Source: Brugia malayi (taxonomy: Eukaryota > Nematoda > Chromadorea > Rhabditida > Onchocercidae). From it: a stretch of 64,000 nucleotides of DNA. The notes under the pieces were generated by a model, which saw only the letters and a list, made by a program, of their open reading frames with translations, did not search any database and was not told where the DNA came from. The DNA is taken from positions 10,848,501 to 10,912,500 of the forward strand of contig NW_025062476.1 of the NCBI RefSeq assembly GCF_000002995.4, given 5' to 3'. A program made the position numbers and the translations under genes. This document shows, piece by piece, positions 12,701 to 25,400 of this stretch. Each line of letters opens with the position of its first letter. Position 1 is the first letter of the stretch.

Positions 12701-13120
12701 ATTGAATAATAAATAGAGAATTATTTAGTTTCTAAAATTTATCACCAATCATATAGCATAAAATATTTATAAATCAATAATTTTAAATGAGGAAAAGAAT
12801 TTTTTTTTAAACAATTCATTACATTGAATTGATATTACATTTTTTTTTGCTCCCTAATTATTTTCTTAAAATCTTCAAAGTTAGATTTTCGTTTTACTTT
12901 TTTAAGCATTTTATTTTTTTCTAAAAAAAGTATTAATTGCTAATACGCCATATGATAATCAATTATTTGATTCAATTTCAAAAATAACCTTAAAATCCCT
13001 GAGTTCTATTCGTTCACCAATAATATTTAAAAATTCATCAAAAGCACTTGAATATGTAGCATTTCCAAAAAGCTCTTCTTCGGTAGTCTATAAATACAAA
13101 TCAATTTTTTACATATCAAA

Positions 13121-13158
<38 letters not shown>

Positions 13159-16100
13159 AATTAAAATTATAGACTACTTAATATTAATATTATAAAATTG
13201 AAACAGTAATTGAAGCATTATTTTGTAAAATTTACAAATTATTAAACTTATAAAATTATTTTTTTCTTTATTTTCACATAATAAAAAAATTCTTTTTCCT
13301 AAAATAAAATTATTTGATAAAATAAATATTTTCTATTTTAAAATTTCAAAAATTTCATTTCATATTTTTTACCTGCCCGAATCGTTGATAAATAACACCA
13401 AATTTGTAAGTGTTTGTTAAAACATGCTCATCATATTTTAAAATCATTTCTGTACCACCCGGGAATGCCACTGGACTAAATCGATCCGTGGTTACTTCAT
13501 CACATAATAGTCGTGCCATACGACTTGCAGTTGGTCGATCTGCTAGAGCTAAAAAAATAATTAATTAATTAATTAACAAGGTAGTGAAAAAAAAAATTTT
13601 GTTTGTTTGTTTTTAAAATTATATCTGCGTACAACATATTTTACTTTATAATTGCATATCATTTTATTAATATGCATTAAAAATTGCATAAAATTAATTT
13701 TTATCTTTTCAAGCATAAAGTGAAAAAGAAAAATTTAATCACAAATAATTATTTTATTTATTTATCTTTTTTTTTTTCCTTTTTTTTTTAAAAAAAAAAA
13801 TTACCAGAAGCAGGGACAATTTCATGTACAGTTCCATGTCCAGTTCGTAAAATAATCCTAAAATGTTCCTGTGATGAGATTAGCTCCGTTCGTGCTGATA
13901 ATATCAGTGGTCCTAGTTTGTTATCAATTGCATAGAAATCATGATGCTCCTAAAACATATTTATTTATTAGCAGTTTCTTCATCTAATAATATTCGAAGA
14001 GTGTTGTGGTATTAAATATTCCGATTATACTCTAATATTTATATTCCGAATCCTTTTTTTTTTTTTATTCCAAAATTTAAACGCAATGAAAAAAAAAAAA
14101 CTGAAAAAGACTATAATATGTTATATTAGGTAAACCTTTTTTTTTTTAATTTATTCATATCTTATGTTTTATTAATGGACAAAATTAGATGAAATAATTT
14201 AACATGCGCATGCATAAGGTATAATTAACAAAATATTCTACAATTTGCTTTTTTATTTCTTTATTTAGCTTAATAAATAAATCAGAATAATTCATTTATT
14301 TCCTATTTGTTTAATATAAATGATTAGATAATTTATCAATAAATTTTCATATATTTACAAATTCTTATTTGCTACAGTAAGCGTACTTATATGATTTTAT
14401 TACTAATTATTATTATATGAAATTATTATTATACGATTATAGGAAATTTTATTAATATTGTAGAGAAGGAGAAATAATTAAACTATTAATTATTTCAGTT
14501 TAATTATTTCTCTTTCAGAAAATAATCTTAAAAAAGAATGAGAAAAATTTTCTTTCACATATACCCTGCCAACGAAATGTCGCCTATAGCAATGCGACGT
14601 GTCATCAGTTTCTAATTTTGATCGAGCACAACTACTTGTCGCCGAACAACATCCAACAACATCATCATCGATATTAATGGTACAGTTGCTTACACCATCC
14701 ATCCAATAACCGCCACCAGCAGGTAAGACAATTTGTGGATATGGTCCAGGATGTTTTAAAATCTAAAATTCTTTTTCTTCAATATCATTTTAATATTATT
14801 TATTTTTTATCCATACGAAAAATTAAATTTAAATTAAATATTTGAATTTTTTTCATTCTTATAATGCTTTTCATTCGAAAAAAAAAATATTAAAATTTTG
14901 TGAAGGAAAAAACTTTTTATTGTTCTTTATTAAGTAGTGTTATTATTTTGATCAAAATAGAAATTTTTTTGAGGACATTGAAGTAAATAAAATTGATATA
15001 ATTTGAAAATGAAATGAGCAGAATAAAATTAATACTATTTGTACTGAATATCTTATCTATATAAATTTAAAAAAAAAAAATTTTTTTTCGTTTTCTTTCT
15101 CAGTGTAATATTTTTATTTTGAGTAATGCAATTTTATTGGTTCATTTATTTACTTATTTATTTATTTTTTTGTTATTGACTGAAAATGACATCAGAAAAT
15201 AAATTACCAAAACACATTACCTACTGAATTTTAACAAAGACGAAATATTGATTAACCAAATCGATTTAATAGAAAATTTTTATAATTATGTTTCAAAAAA
15301 AAAATAGAAAATTTCAAAAAATTTCCATACCTCTTTGATAGTATCTCTGGTCTGTACAATTCTACCATTTCCATTACATTGACTTATTGCACTGTTCTAA
15401 AACAACGATTATTATTATAAGCAAACACTTTTTTCTAAAAAAAAAAAAATTAAAAAAAAAGAACAAAAGAAGAAATACCACTATTATGTTCCAAAATTAA
15501 AAAATTGAAAACAAATTATTATTAAAAAATGAATAAAAAAAAGCAAATTGTTACTCTTATGTTACTCAAAATATTAAATATTACCAAATTATAATTCTTA
15601 TTACTGTAAAATTATTACTTTATTTCAATTATTATATCATTAATTATCATTGCATAAACAATTATTGATAAATTGTAAATACTAAAATAAGAAACATTTT
15701 AAGTGCTAAGAAACATTTGCTATATTATATATTATCATTTACTGTTAATTATTATCATTATTAAACAATACAAAATTTGCATTTTAAGTATTACGAATGA
15801 ATTATTTGATTGTTAGTTTAATTCATTTTATCAGCATTTGTCGATAATTTTATAAGAACTATATTTAATTAATCATTCCTTCAGTGATCATCAAAATATA
15901 TTAATGAAAGATAAAATATTTTTCAATTAAGATAATATCGTCAAATAATAACTATCACTACTAATTAATAGCACAGACAATAATTTCACTAATACAAATA
16001 AAACAATTAAATGAAAAAGTCGAAAGGAAAACTTTTTTAATCATACTATCATATATATGCGTACACTAATTTATTCATTTATTTATTTTAATTATATTAG

Positions 16101-16458
16101 TTTGCCAAATATTTTTTTCATTGGCAAAAAATAAAAATATTTTCACTTTTATTTTTTGCAAAATCCTTACGTCATTTAAATGATTATCAACTGCTTGCAC
16201 TTTTGGTAAACATCGTAAGTATTCCGTTGACTTTGTACTACTAATCAATATTGGCGTGCTAATTTCCATCGAAAGTAATTTACGTGGTAAAAATAAGTTA
16301 AATAAACTACGTGTTCGTCCAATTCTTGAATGTGAAATATTGAAACGCTGTGCTTCCTTCATGTTACGATCTGCTGTTAGAAGCTTTTCAGCAGCAGATG
16401 CCATAAATTTAGCTCGATCAATTCGGGTCTCTTCATAACGTGTTTTAATCCATTGATG

Positions 16459-16489
<31 letters not shown>

Positions 16490-19400
16490 ATAATACTATT
16501 CCAATTTTCGCTTTCATTGTACCACGATATCTCCGACTTATCAAAATATTGATGTTTTGATAAAATTAAATCATCCCCCTTCTTCTCCCTCTCCTCATCA
16601 TTATCATCATCATCATCACCATAATCATCACTATCGTCGTTATCGTTATCGCTATCACTATCAGTATCATTATTTGAGCTACTGAAGCAATTGCATGTGT
16701 TATTATTATTCATTGTAGCGAAACGTTGTCTTATGGAACGATATGACTCGTATTCATCTTTTTGTCTTAACGTTGAATTCCAAACACAAAATGCGAATGG
16801 ATGATTTGCTTTTAATTCGTTTAAATTTTCGGATGATAAATCAAGTGAATAAATATTTTGCGGTGAAATTGGTTGTGTTTTCATTGAAATAAGTTTGCAA
16901 TAGTTGAGTGATTGATTTATCAGTTCATTTTTCTTATAATTTCGATATTTTGCTGCAAGTCGTTGTTGTTGTGGTGATTTAAAAAGCAATCGATTGAAAT
17001 GATCAACGGAAAAATACTTCTTCACTGGCAAATAATGATAATCATCGAGATCATATATTGGATTATGATATAAATTATCATTGCAGTTATCATCATTACT
17101 GTTATCATGTAAATTACTATTATTGATAGTACTAATACTTCGTGATTTTAATTTTAGATCTCTTCGTAATTTAGATCTCTTTAATGAATATTTTGACTGA
17201 TTAATGATTGTTGTAGCAGTAGAAGCAGTGGTAGAAGCAATAGTAGAAGTAGTAGCAGTAGTAGTAGAAATAGAAGTAGGAAAAGTAGTAATAGATGATC
17301 GTTGGATCATTTCATGAAGTAAAAATTCTAAAATCCATTTGTACTGATTATAAATAGCCAATTATCACTGTTGATATTATCGCAATAGATTTTCATTAAT
17401 TGTTATCAAATTACAGCTAATTCATTAAAACGGCGATACTAACTGATAAAATTAAATTTGATGAGAATTAGTGAAAAAAAAAAAAAAAAAAAATTGGATA
17501 AATATATGTCAAATAATATTGCTAAAAAGATAAAATTTTTACTGAAAATTTGTTCAAAATTTTGAAAAAAACCGCAAGAAAGAAAAGAAAAGTGGGAAAA
17601 CCGAAAATATTTTTGTTTTTTGTTTTTTGTTTTTTTTTTTTTTTAGTTAAAGCAAATGCAGAAATGTCATCGATACTTAAATGGATAATAATAAATAATT
17701 ATAATGATAAAAAAGCTCTGATATAATCGTTGATTAAACCAAATAATGAAATGTTATATAGGTAAATGAGTAATAGTAATAATAACAATAACAATAATAA
17801 ATAACAATGATAGTGGTAATGATTGTTGATAACAATAATAATCGTGACACTAATAATAATAATAATACTATCACTAAAGTGATGATTGGTTAAGCCAAAT
17901 AATGAAGTACCATTGATAGTTAGATGGATTATTAGCTGATATTATACAGGTGTGCATACAGATTTTATTCAGATCAATAAAAAATTGATATTAAAAAAAA
18001 AATAATAATTAAAGAGATGCAAAATATATACAAAAATCTAATATATCAAATAATATCATAGTTAATGAGTAGCTTAATTAAATTTAATTTCTTGAATTGG
18101 TACAAACTGAAAAAAAGAAAAAAAACTTGTAAGTTACTAGTGATTTATAAATTATATGTGTTGGTTTTACTCATTATCTAATTCACTGTTTAATTTTTAC
18201 TTTATTTTATCAATTTTGATTTATTATTTTTTGTTCAGTGATTTCTTCGTAACATCAATCTTTTAAAATATTTATAAAGCAATTGCAGAAATAAACAAAA
18301 AACAAGAATAATGTGAAATGCAAGAAATAAATTTGAAATGGTGAAGAAAATTTTAATAAAATAAGAACGAATTATTAATGAAAGGAAGGAAACATAAGAA
18401 AGTTAAGAATAAAAAATTTTTCAAATTATTATTATTATTTCTTGTTTCTTTTAAAAATCCAATTTAAGCTATTAATAAAGAATTTTATGATTTTTACCCC
18501 AACTTCCTTCACATAAATCAAACTTTCAATACAAAGTAAAGTAATTATTAGTAGTAAATTACGAGAAATATATACAATAATTAAAACTTGACGGCTGTGA
18601 TTTTCATTCATCTTTCCCAATTTTCCTTTCCTCTTTCATTTTCTTTCTTTTTTTTTTAAATTTATAAAATCAATGCATAAATAAATAATATTTTTATTGA
18701 GTATTTCAAATTAATACAGAAATATTACATCATTTATACATTGTTTTTATGCAAAAATCTAAGTAAAAAAGCTGTCAAAGAAAAAATAAAGAAATTTTTT
18801 AATCAAATTACTTACTAATTTATTATTTGTATTAAATTACCTTCTATTATAAAAAGTAAAAAAAAAGGTTTACCTTTTGTTATTATAAAAAATTATCTTC
18901 TATTGTTATAAAATTGCTTACTTAATTATTCATATATTTTATTTATTTTTGCGCTATTATTTATGTTAAAATTATTTCTTCATTTGAAATTAATCATTTA
19001 TTTGCTATAATTTGTTAAAATTAATCGTTTAAATTGAATGAAATAAAAAAAAAAAAGAGGAAACGAGCTTTTCACGACTTCTTTCAACAAGAAATGTAAT
19101 TTAAGCAATTCAACAACCACCTGTTACTGCATTATCGCGTTGCATAGAGTAAGAAGCTGATAAATTTTTCTAAATTTAAAGATAGCTTCGTAAGAAATCG
19201 AACATTTCTCTCTTTGTTCCAACAAAATGAACGACGAAAATAAAAAAAAAACGAAGGCAATGTGCGTTCCATTTTACGTTAGTTTAAAATTCATTAATAA
19301 GTCTAATTTTGATTTTTAGATTAATTAAATTAAATCAAAAACTATTGTTATTTAAAATATGTTTAACAAAAAGAACACAGAAAAACGAGGTACAAAGAGT

Positions 19401-22400
19401 ACATATATTGTAAGAATTATAATTAGAAAACAGATTTTATGCATTCGTTAAGTGCTAATTAATGATTTGTAAAAATGTACAAATTAATCATTTAAAGAAG
19501 TATGAAATTCTCATTAAGTATTCCAAGCGAAATTTTAAATGACAGTTGACAATTAAATGACAATTGATGAAGCTACATTTAGTGCTAGAAATACACTAAC
19601 GATTATTATTTGTTAAATTTTAATTGCTTAAAAAGTAAATAAGTGAAATAAGCAAATGACACTGAAAAAAGTTACATAAAATAATTTCACACAATTGTTG
19701 TGAAATGTTTGTTAGTCTTAAAATACCTAAATAAATAAATGTTTTTGCTAAAAAATAAATAAAATCATCTGTTTACATCACTTCCTTTTTCTCGCATCTT
19801 CAAAATAACTTTTTTTTCTGCTAAAAAATTCTCTTTCGAGAAAAAACGAATCAATTTTGAATTAAAAATTAAATGACACTTTTTAGTAAAGAAAAAATTG
19901 TTTATCTTAAATTCCCACAGATAAATAATTATGAATTTATAAAGAGTGAAGAGTATAATATGAATGTATGATAAATTATAACATTGGAATTAGTATAAAC
20001 TGATTGAAAACAATAATAGTAGTAATAATAATAATAATAAAACAATTATTAGTGAAAGGAGAAACAAGGAAATAGAGAATTATTAACAGGGAAAAAGAAA
20101 GAAAGAGGGAAGGGAAGCAAAGAGATATGTTGAAAAGAAGGAGAGGGAGAGAAATTGGAAAAAGGGAAGAAAGTATAATTTCATTTTAATATTTAAAGAG
20201 AAATTGTCAGTTGGGTGAGAAAAATATATTATAAGGTTAGTATATATTGTAAAAGAAAAATATAAAGTTTTTCAAAAGGAAAGATAAGGAGAAGAGAAGA
20301 AGAGAAATAAACCAAAGAAATATTTCACAAACAAATATTTTTTGTGCTCTAACTAAAACAATATATTTCTGTAAAACAAATAATCATTTACATATCAATA
20401 TATATCAATTAATTAATTACAAATATTTCTATTAATTATTTGTTATAAAGTAGTTGTTCATTAGTTTAAGATAAGAAATTATTTTATTCAAAGAGAAAGG
20501 AAGCAAATAGGGTAAGGGTAAGGGTGAGGGTAAGAATAAGAAGTAATTTTAGCTCAAAAGTAAAGTAGTAGGATAATATGTGATAAGAGATAATATCATA
20601 ACGTAGAATAACAAATAATTTCATTGAAAAGATAAGATTATAAATAAACAGAAGATTAGTAAACCAAACAATTTCTGTTATCAAAGACAAACATGCAATC
20701 ATCAATTGAAACGAAATTCATCTCTCAAATTATTAATTTATGCTCAATTTTCACATCAAAACCTGTCTTTCTATAAATGTACATATAATACGGTTTAATT
20801 TCTTTTTTGGAATTTTTTGTTAAAATTTAAAAAAATGAGAAAAAAACCAAAATTTTGATTACTTCATAAAAAAAAGCGGAAAAAAGGACCAAATAGAACA
20901 AGATTTGTTCTTTTTTTTTAGGATAATTATCAGGAAAAAAAATATTAGTATGATTATTTTTATATATTTACTGTTTATTATTCAGATGAAAATAAGAAAA
21001 AACAAAAAGTAATTGTTGTAACAACGATAATTACTATTACTGCTATCACCGGAACTATATTTATACTGATTTAATTATTATTATTGTTATCATTATTATT
21101 AATTATTACTATTACTATTTAGAGTAATAATAATTCATTATTATTATTAACTGTTTATCACTACTTTTATTACTATTACTATAAAGATGAATTGATGACT
21201 ACATTTATATACTTTGTCAGATTTTACTAACTTAATTTTCCTTCTTTGAAGTTGGTTTTTTTTTTTAAACAATTTTCTGAAAATTTTCGAAATTATAATG
21301 CTATTGTGTCGTGGAAGAAGCACAAATTAGTTCGCTATCACATCACAATTTGTCAATTTGGTGAGAATAAAATAAAATGGAACTAAATTTTTTTTGGTCG
21401 CATTGTTATTGTCACCATTTGTTCGCTTTTGCTTTTTTTTTCGATAAATTTGAAGAAAAAAAAAAAACAAGGTTAAAGATTAAGGAATACTAAAAGTGTC
21501 CTTTACTCAAATTACAGTTATGTGACTTTCTTTTTTTTTTTTTTTTTTTGAAAATAATTTACCTTTGCTTTATCAACAATTTTTTACGCATGCATAATTA
21601 AATAAGAATTGAACAATTTTGTTTATATTTAATTGATTAGTTTGTTTGAGTCAAAAAGATATCACAAAATTGATTGAAGTTTGTCAAATGAATTAAAAAA
21701 TCTTATAGTTAAGAGCAATAATAAAAGCATAAAATTTTAATTTGTGCAAACTTGATTATATTGATGTTTTCGTTTAAAAATAGAATGTAAAAGTTACAAA
21801 AACAGCGAAATTAATGAAACTGGTATAATTTATAGAATTTAACTGGTAGAAATAATGAATATAAAAACAATGATTACAACTATTCTAATCGATCAATACA
21901 ACTATTACGGGTAGCTGATGATTAATTATAATAATTTTACGATTTCATTGATTCAACATTATGACTCGAACATATGAACAGTGAGCAAAAAGCTAATTTC
22001 CTATTTTGAATAATCAATTGTATTACTAATAATGATAATTAATAATGATAGTGATAATACTAGCATTTATCATATCTGATATTACAATTCAAGCAATAAA
22101 TAACAAAATTTTAGAAATGCAAAGAGATAATATTAATGCATCTGATCATATAAGTAATGATAACAATGATAATGGCGCTGTTAATAGCATTAATAACAAT
22201 AATAAATACTAATAGGGGATGCAAAACGGGTAATTGCCACATCATTAGAGAGAGAAAATATGAAGGAACCTGTTTTTGTTTTATAATAACTAATAACTGT
22301 ACCGTTTCAATATCATAAATGTAAATTTACAAAAATCAATATCAAAAAAAGAAAGAGTAAATATTTTTCCATTTTTTACAACAGAAATTTCAGTCTATCA

Positions 22401-25400
22401 ATCATTTTTAAATGTTGTGGTTTGCATAATGTGCATTATTTATTATTCCATTGCAATTCGTATGGTATTTACTTCTTTATTATTATTATATTAGCCTACG
22501 CAAACTATTAACACTACACTAATTCATACAAATTATATAAGTAATATTATAAATTTATTAGCTAATTAAGTTATAAAGTAAGTTCAAAAAATTAGTTTAT
22601 TTGTTAGCATATAATAATTAGTTTATTTGTCAATTAAACTAGAAATTATTATGAAAAGATTAGTTTAATATATACACATCATTAGAGACAGAATAAATTA
22701 TTTATTTATTTTTTCTGAATAAGGTTTAATTGACGTATATATGTTGGTCTTATTATTTATTATATGTCATTCTATTTTGTGGTCAAATCTCGACTGTATA
22801 TATGTGGTAATTTAAATTTTTAAAATTTTTTATAAAATATAATATTCAAACTTTATAATAATTATATCATTGATATGCGAATTTTCATAAATTCTTCATC
22901 AATTTATAATTATTATAAAGCATATAAGAAGGAAGAGGTGATGTAGAAGTACATGTGCTACTTAATATTTTTCTCGATTTAAACAACATTTCCCTAAAAT
23001 TTACTTCTCAAATTTAGTCGAATTATGGGAAGCAATAAATTTTAACTGGGAAATAATAAATTTTTATAATAATTTAGCATAGGAATTTTCTCTATCACAT
23101 TCATCATATATGATTATATCTATCCATTATATTCATTTTCAATTTCATATTTCCTTTGTATTATAATTTTACTTCAAAAAAAAAACCTTTTGTTTTTGTC
23201 TAATTTGGAAATAAGCGACTAACTTATTAAACCAATGAAATATTTCCTAAAGTCATTTCATATCTAAGTTAATTTAGCATTTTTTAATTATTACCAAGTT
23301 AATAAATTATTCGACTAAATTTGACTATTAATTTAGAAAATCGTAAATTTTTAAATTTCCTCTTCATGAGTTAATAATTTTAATTTTGAATTAATATATT
23401 GCCTTTGTTTTACTATTATTACTGCAATAATAATATGTATTATGCTTTTCAATATTTATTGCAAATCGTTTTAATTTTGCATTCTTTATTTTCGAAAAAA
23501 AAAAAAAAACAATTTTAAAATCACATATTTTCATACTGTTTTCTAATTATTCATTTTATTTGGAAGCAAAAGAAAAAAAAAAGTTCTTTAGAATTAAATT
23601 TGCATAATATTTTATCTAACTAAGAAGCAAAATTAATAATATTTTTTTTCCGAAAATTTACAGAAAGTATGGCAAAAGAAAAAAATTTTTTATTTGGAAA
23701 AAACAAAAAGAATGAAAAAAAAAAAATGAACTAACATGGATATCGGGCATCTCACATCGTTGATCATCCAAACGTTGACTTTGCATTCGTTCCAAAAATG
23801 CCAAAAATTCGTTTGACTAAATATAGTAATTTTAATTTTCGAACTAATTTCAAAAATTACATATTACACAACAAAAATTGTTCGCACAAATTTGAAATAT
23901 CCAAATGTTCTCATATTAATGCCAAAAATTCATTAACATTAAATACAGTAATTTTAATTTTTTTTGAGGGAATTTCGAAAATGCCACATTATATAATAAA
24001 AATGGTGGCACAAAAAAAGAAAACTTCTATCAATTTATTTGACTAAATATAGTAATTTTAACTTTTGAAAAAATCCAAAATTATACATATAATACACGAA
24101 GACGAAAAACTTTTATCATTTCCTGCAAAATTTACTTAAACTATTTCATATTATATATAATTGGAAATAAAATGTAAATAATTGAAAATGAAAACTTTCA
24201 AGAAAATTAAATTGTTAGTTTTTTTTAAATTAAAAATTTTTCTGCAGCTATCCTCAATATTGAAGTAAATAAGGCATCAGATGAAAAAAAGTGAAATAAT
24301 TCAATTGGAAATGAATTTCATTTTATTAAATTCATCTATTGACCAGTTTAAAAATTTTCAAGTACAAAATTAGATTAAATTAAACTTCGTGAACAAAACA
24401 AATAGCTAAAATTAAATAAATACCGTTAAATCGAGGTTGCTATGGAAATTAGCAGAGCGCCGATTTCCGGTAACCATAAATAAGCTACTAGTACTACTAC
24501 TATCGCTTTCTTTATGAATAGCTGCTTCATTTGATGATGCATCTTTGTCGAACATCAGTGAATCACAATTTGCCGAATTACGCCTACAAAAGAGGAAGAA
24601 AAAAATAAAGAAACAAATAAATTAATGAAAATAAAAAGTGGAATTAGAATTGTAAAAATTTCAGAAAAATTTAACTAATTCAATTAATCAAGGAAAATTT
24701 TTTCTTAACAAATTTCCAACCTTAAAATTTAATAAAAAAAAAAAAAAAAATGCATCAAAATGTGGTAAAATTGAATAAATTAAGCAACAAATAAATAAAG
24801 TATGAAAATTCATTAAAGAATGTAATGTTTAATGTTGCAGAAAATGATTTTATGGATGAGAAATTGTTATTTTTTATGATTACATATAATGAATTGACAG
24901 TAAGAAAATCATTATGATAGTATGTTAATTTTTTGAAATGAAAAGTTTATCCAAATTTATTTCTTGTCTTTCAATAATATTTCGTTTTTTTTTTTTTTTT
25001 TTTTTTTATGCAAAATTTGTTAAGAAAAAAAAATTATATCATACGAAAAACACAGTATTAAATGTTTACTTCGTGAAATTATTTATTAAAATTAAAAGAA
25101 TATTTGGAACTGATGCAATGTAGTATGAACATTCTTTTTTATTTCTTTTGTATTAATTTTCTTTTTTTGCTTTTTCAAAAATTTTCCACAGAATACTTTG
25201 ATTGCAGGAATGTAATGTAATATTATACAAAGATTTTAAGATTCACATTTAATGATTCAGTTTTACTGATTAAGTGATATGAATATTCAATGCAAGCAAA
25301 ATTCAATCCTTCATTAATAATTATACAGTCGCAAAAGGAAAGATGACGACACGACTTAATGGGTATCTAACCTGTTCCTGTCATCGGTAACAAAATTAAA

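Noticed and set aside
16075..16170. Continuation of the large open frame past its donor (about 32 residues)
   Set aside because: The frame simply reads into the intron. The GTAAGG donor after AATGAC joins NSAISQCN in phase, and the extension is Lys/Phe/Ile-rich intron translation.
16256..16438. Plus-strand open frame of 60 codons
   Set aside because: Antisense shadow of the large minus-strand exon.
20510..20536. GGGTAA repeats as an internal telomere
   Set aside because: Nematode telomeres are TTAGGC; only four units, better described as a G-quadruplex sequence.
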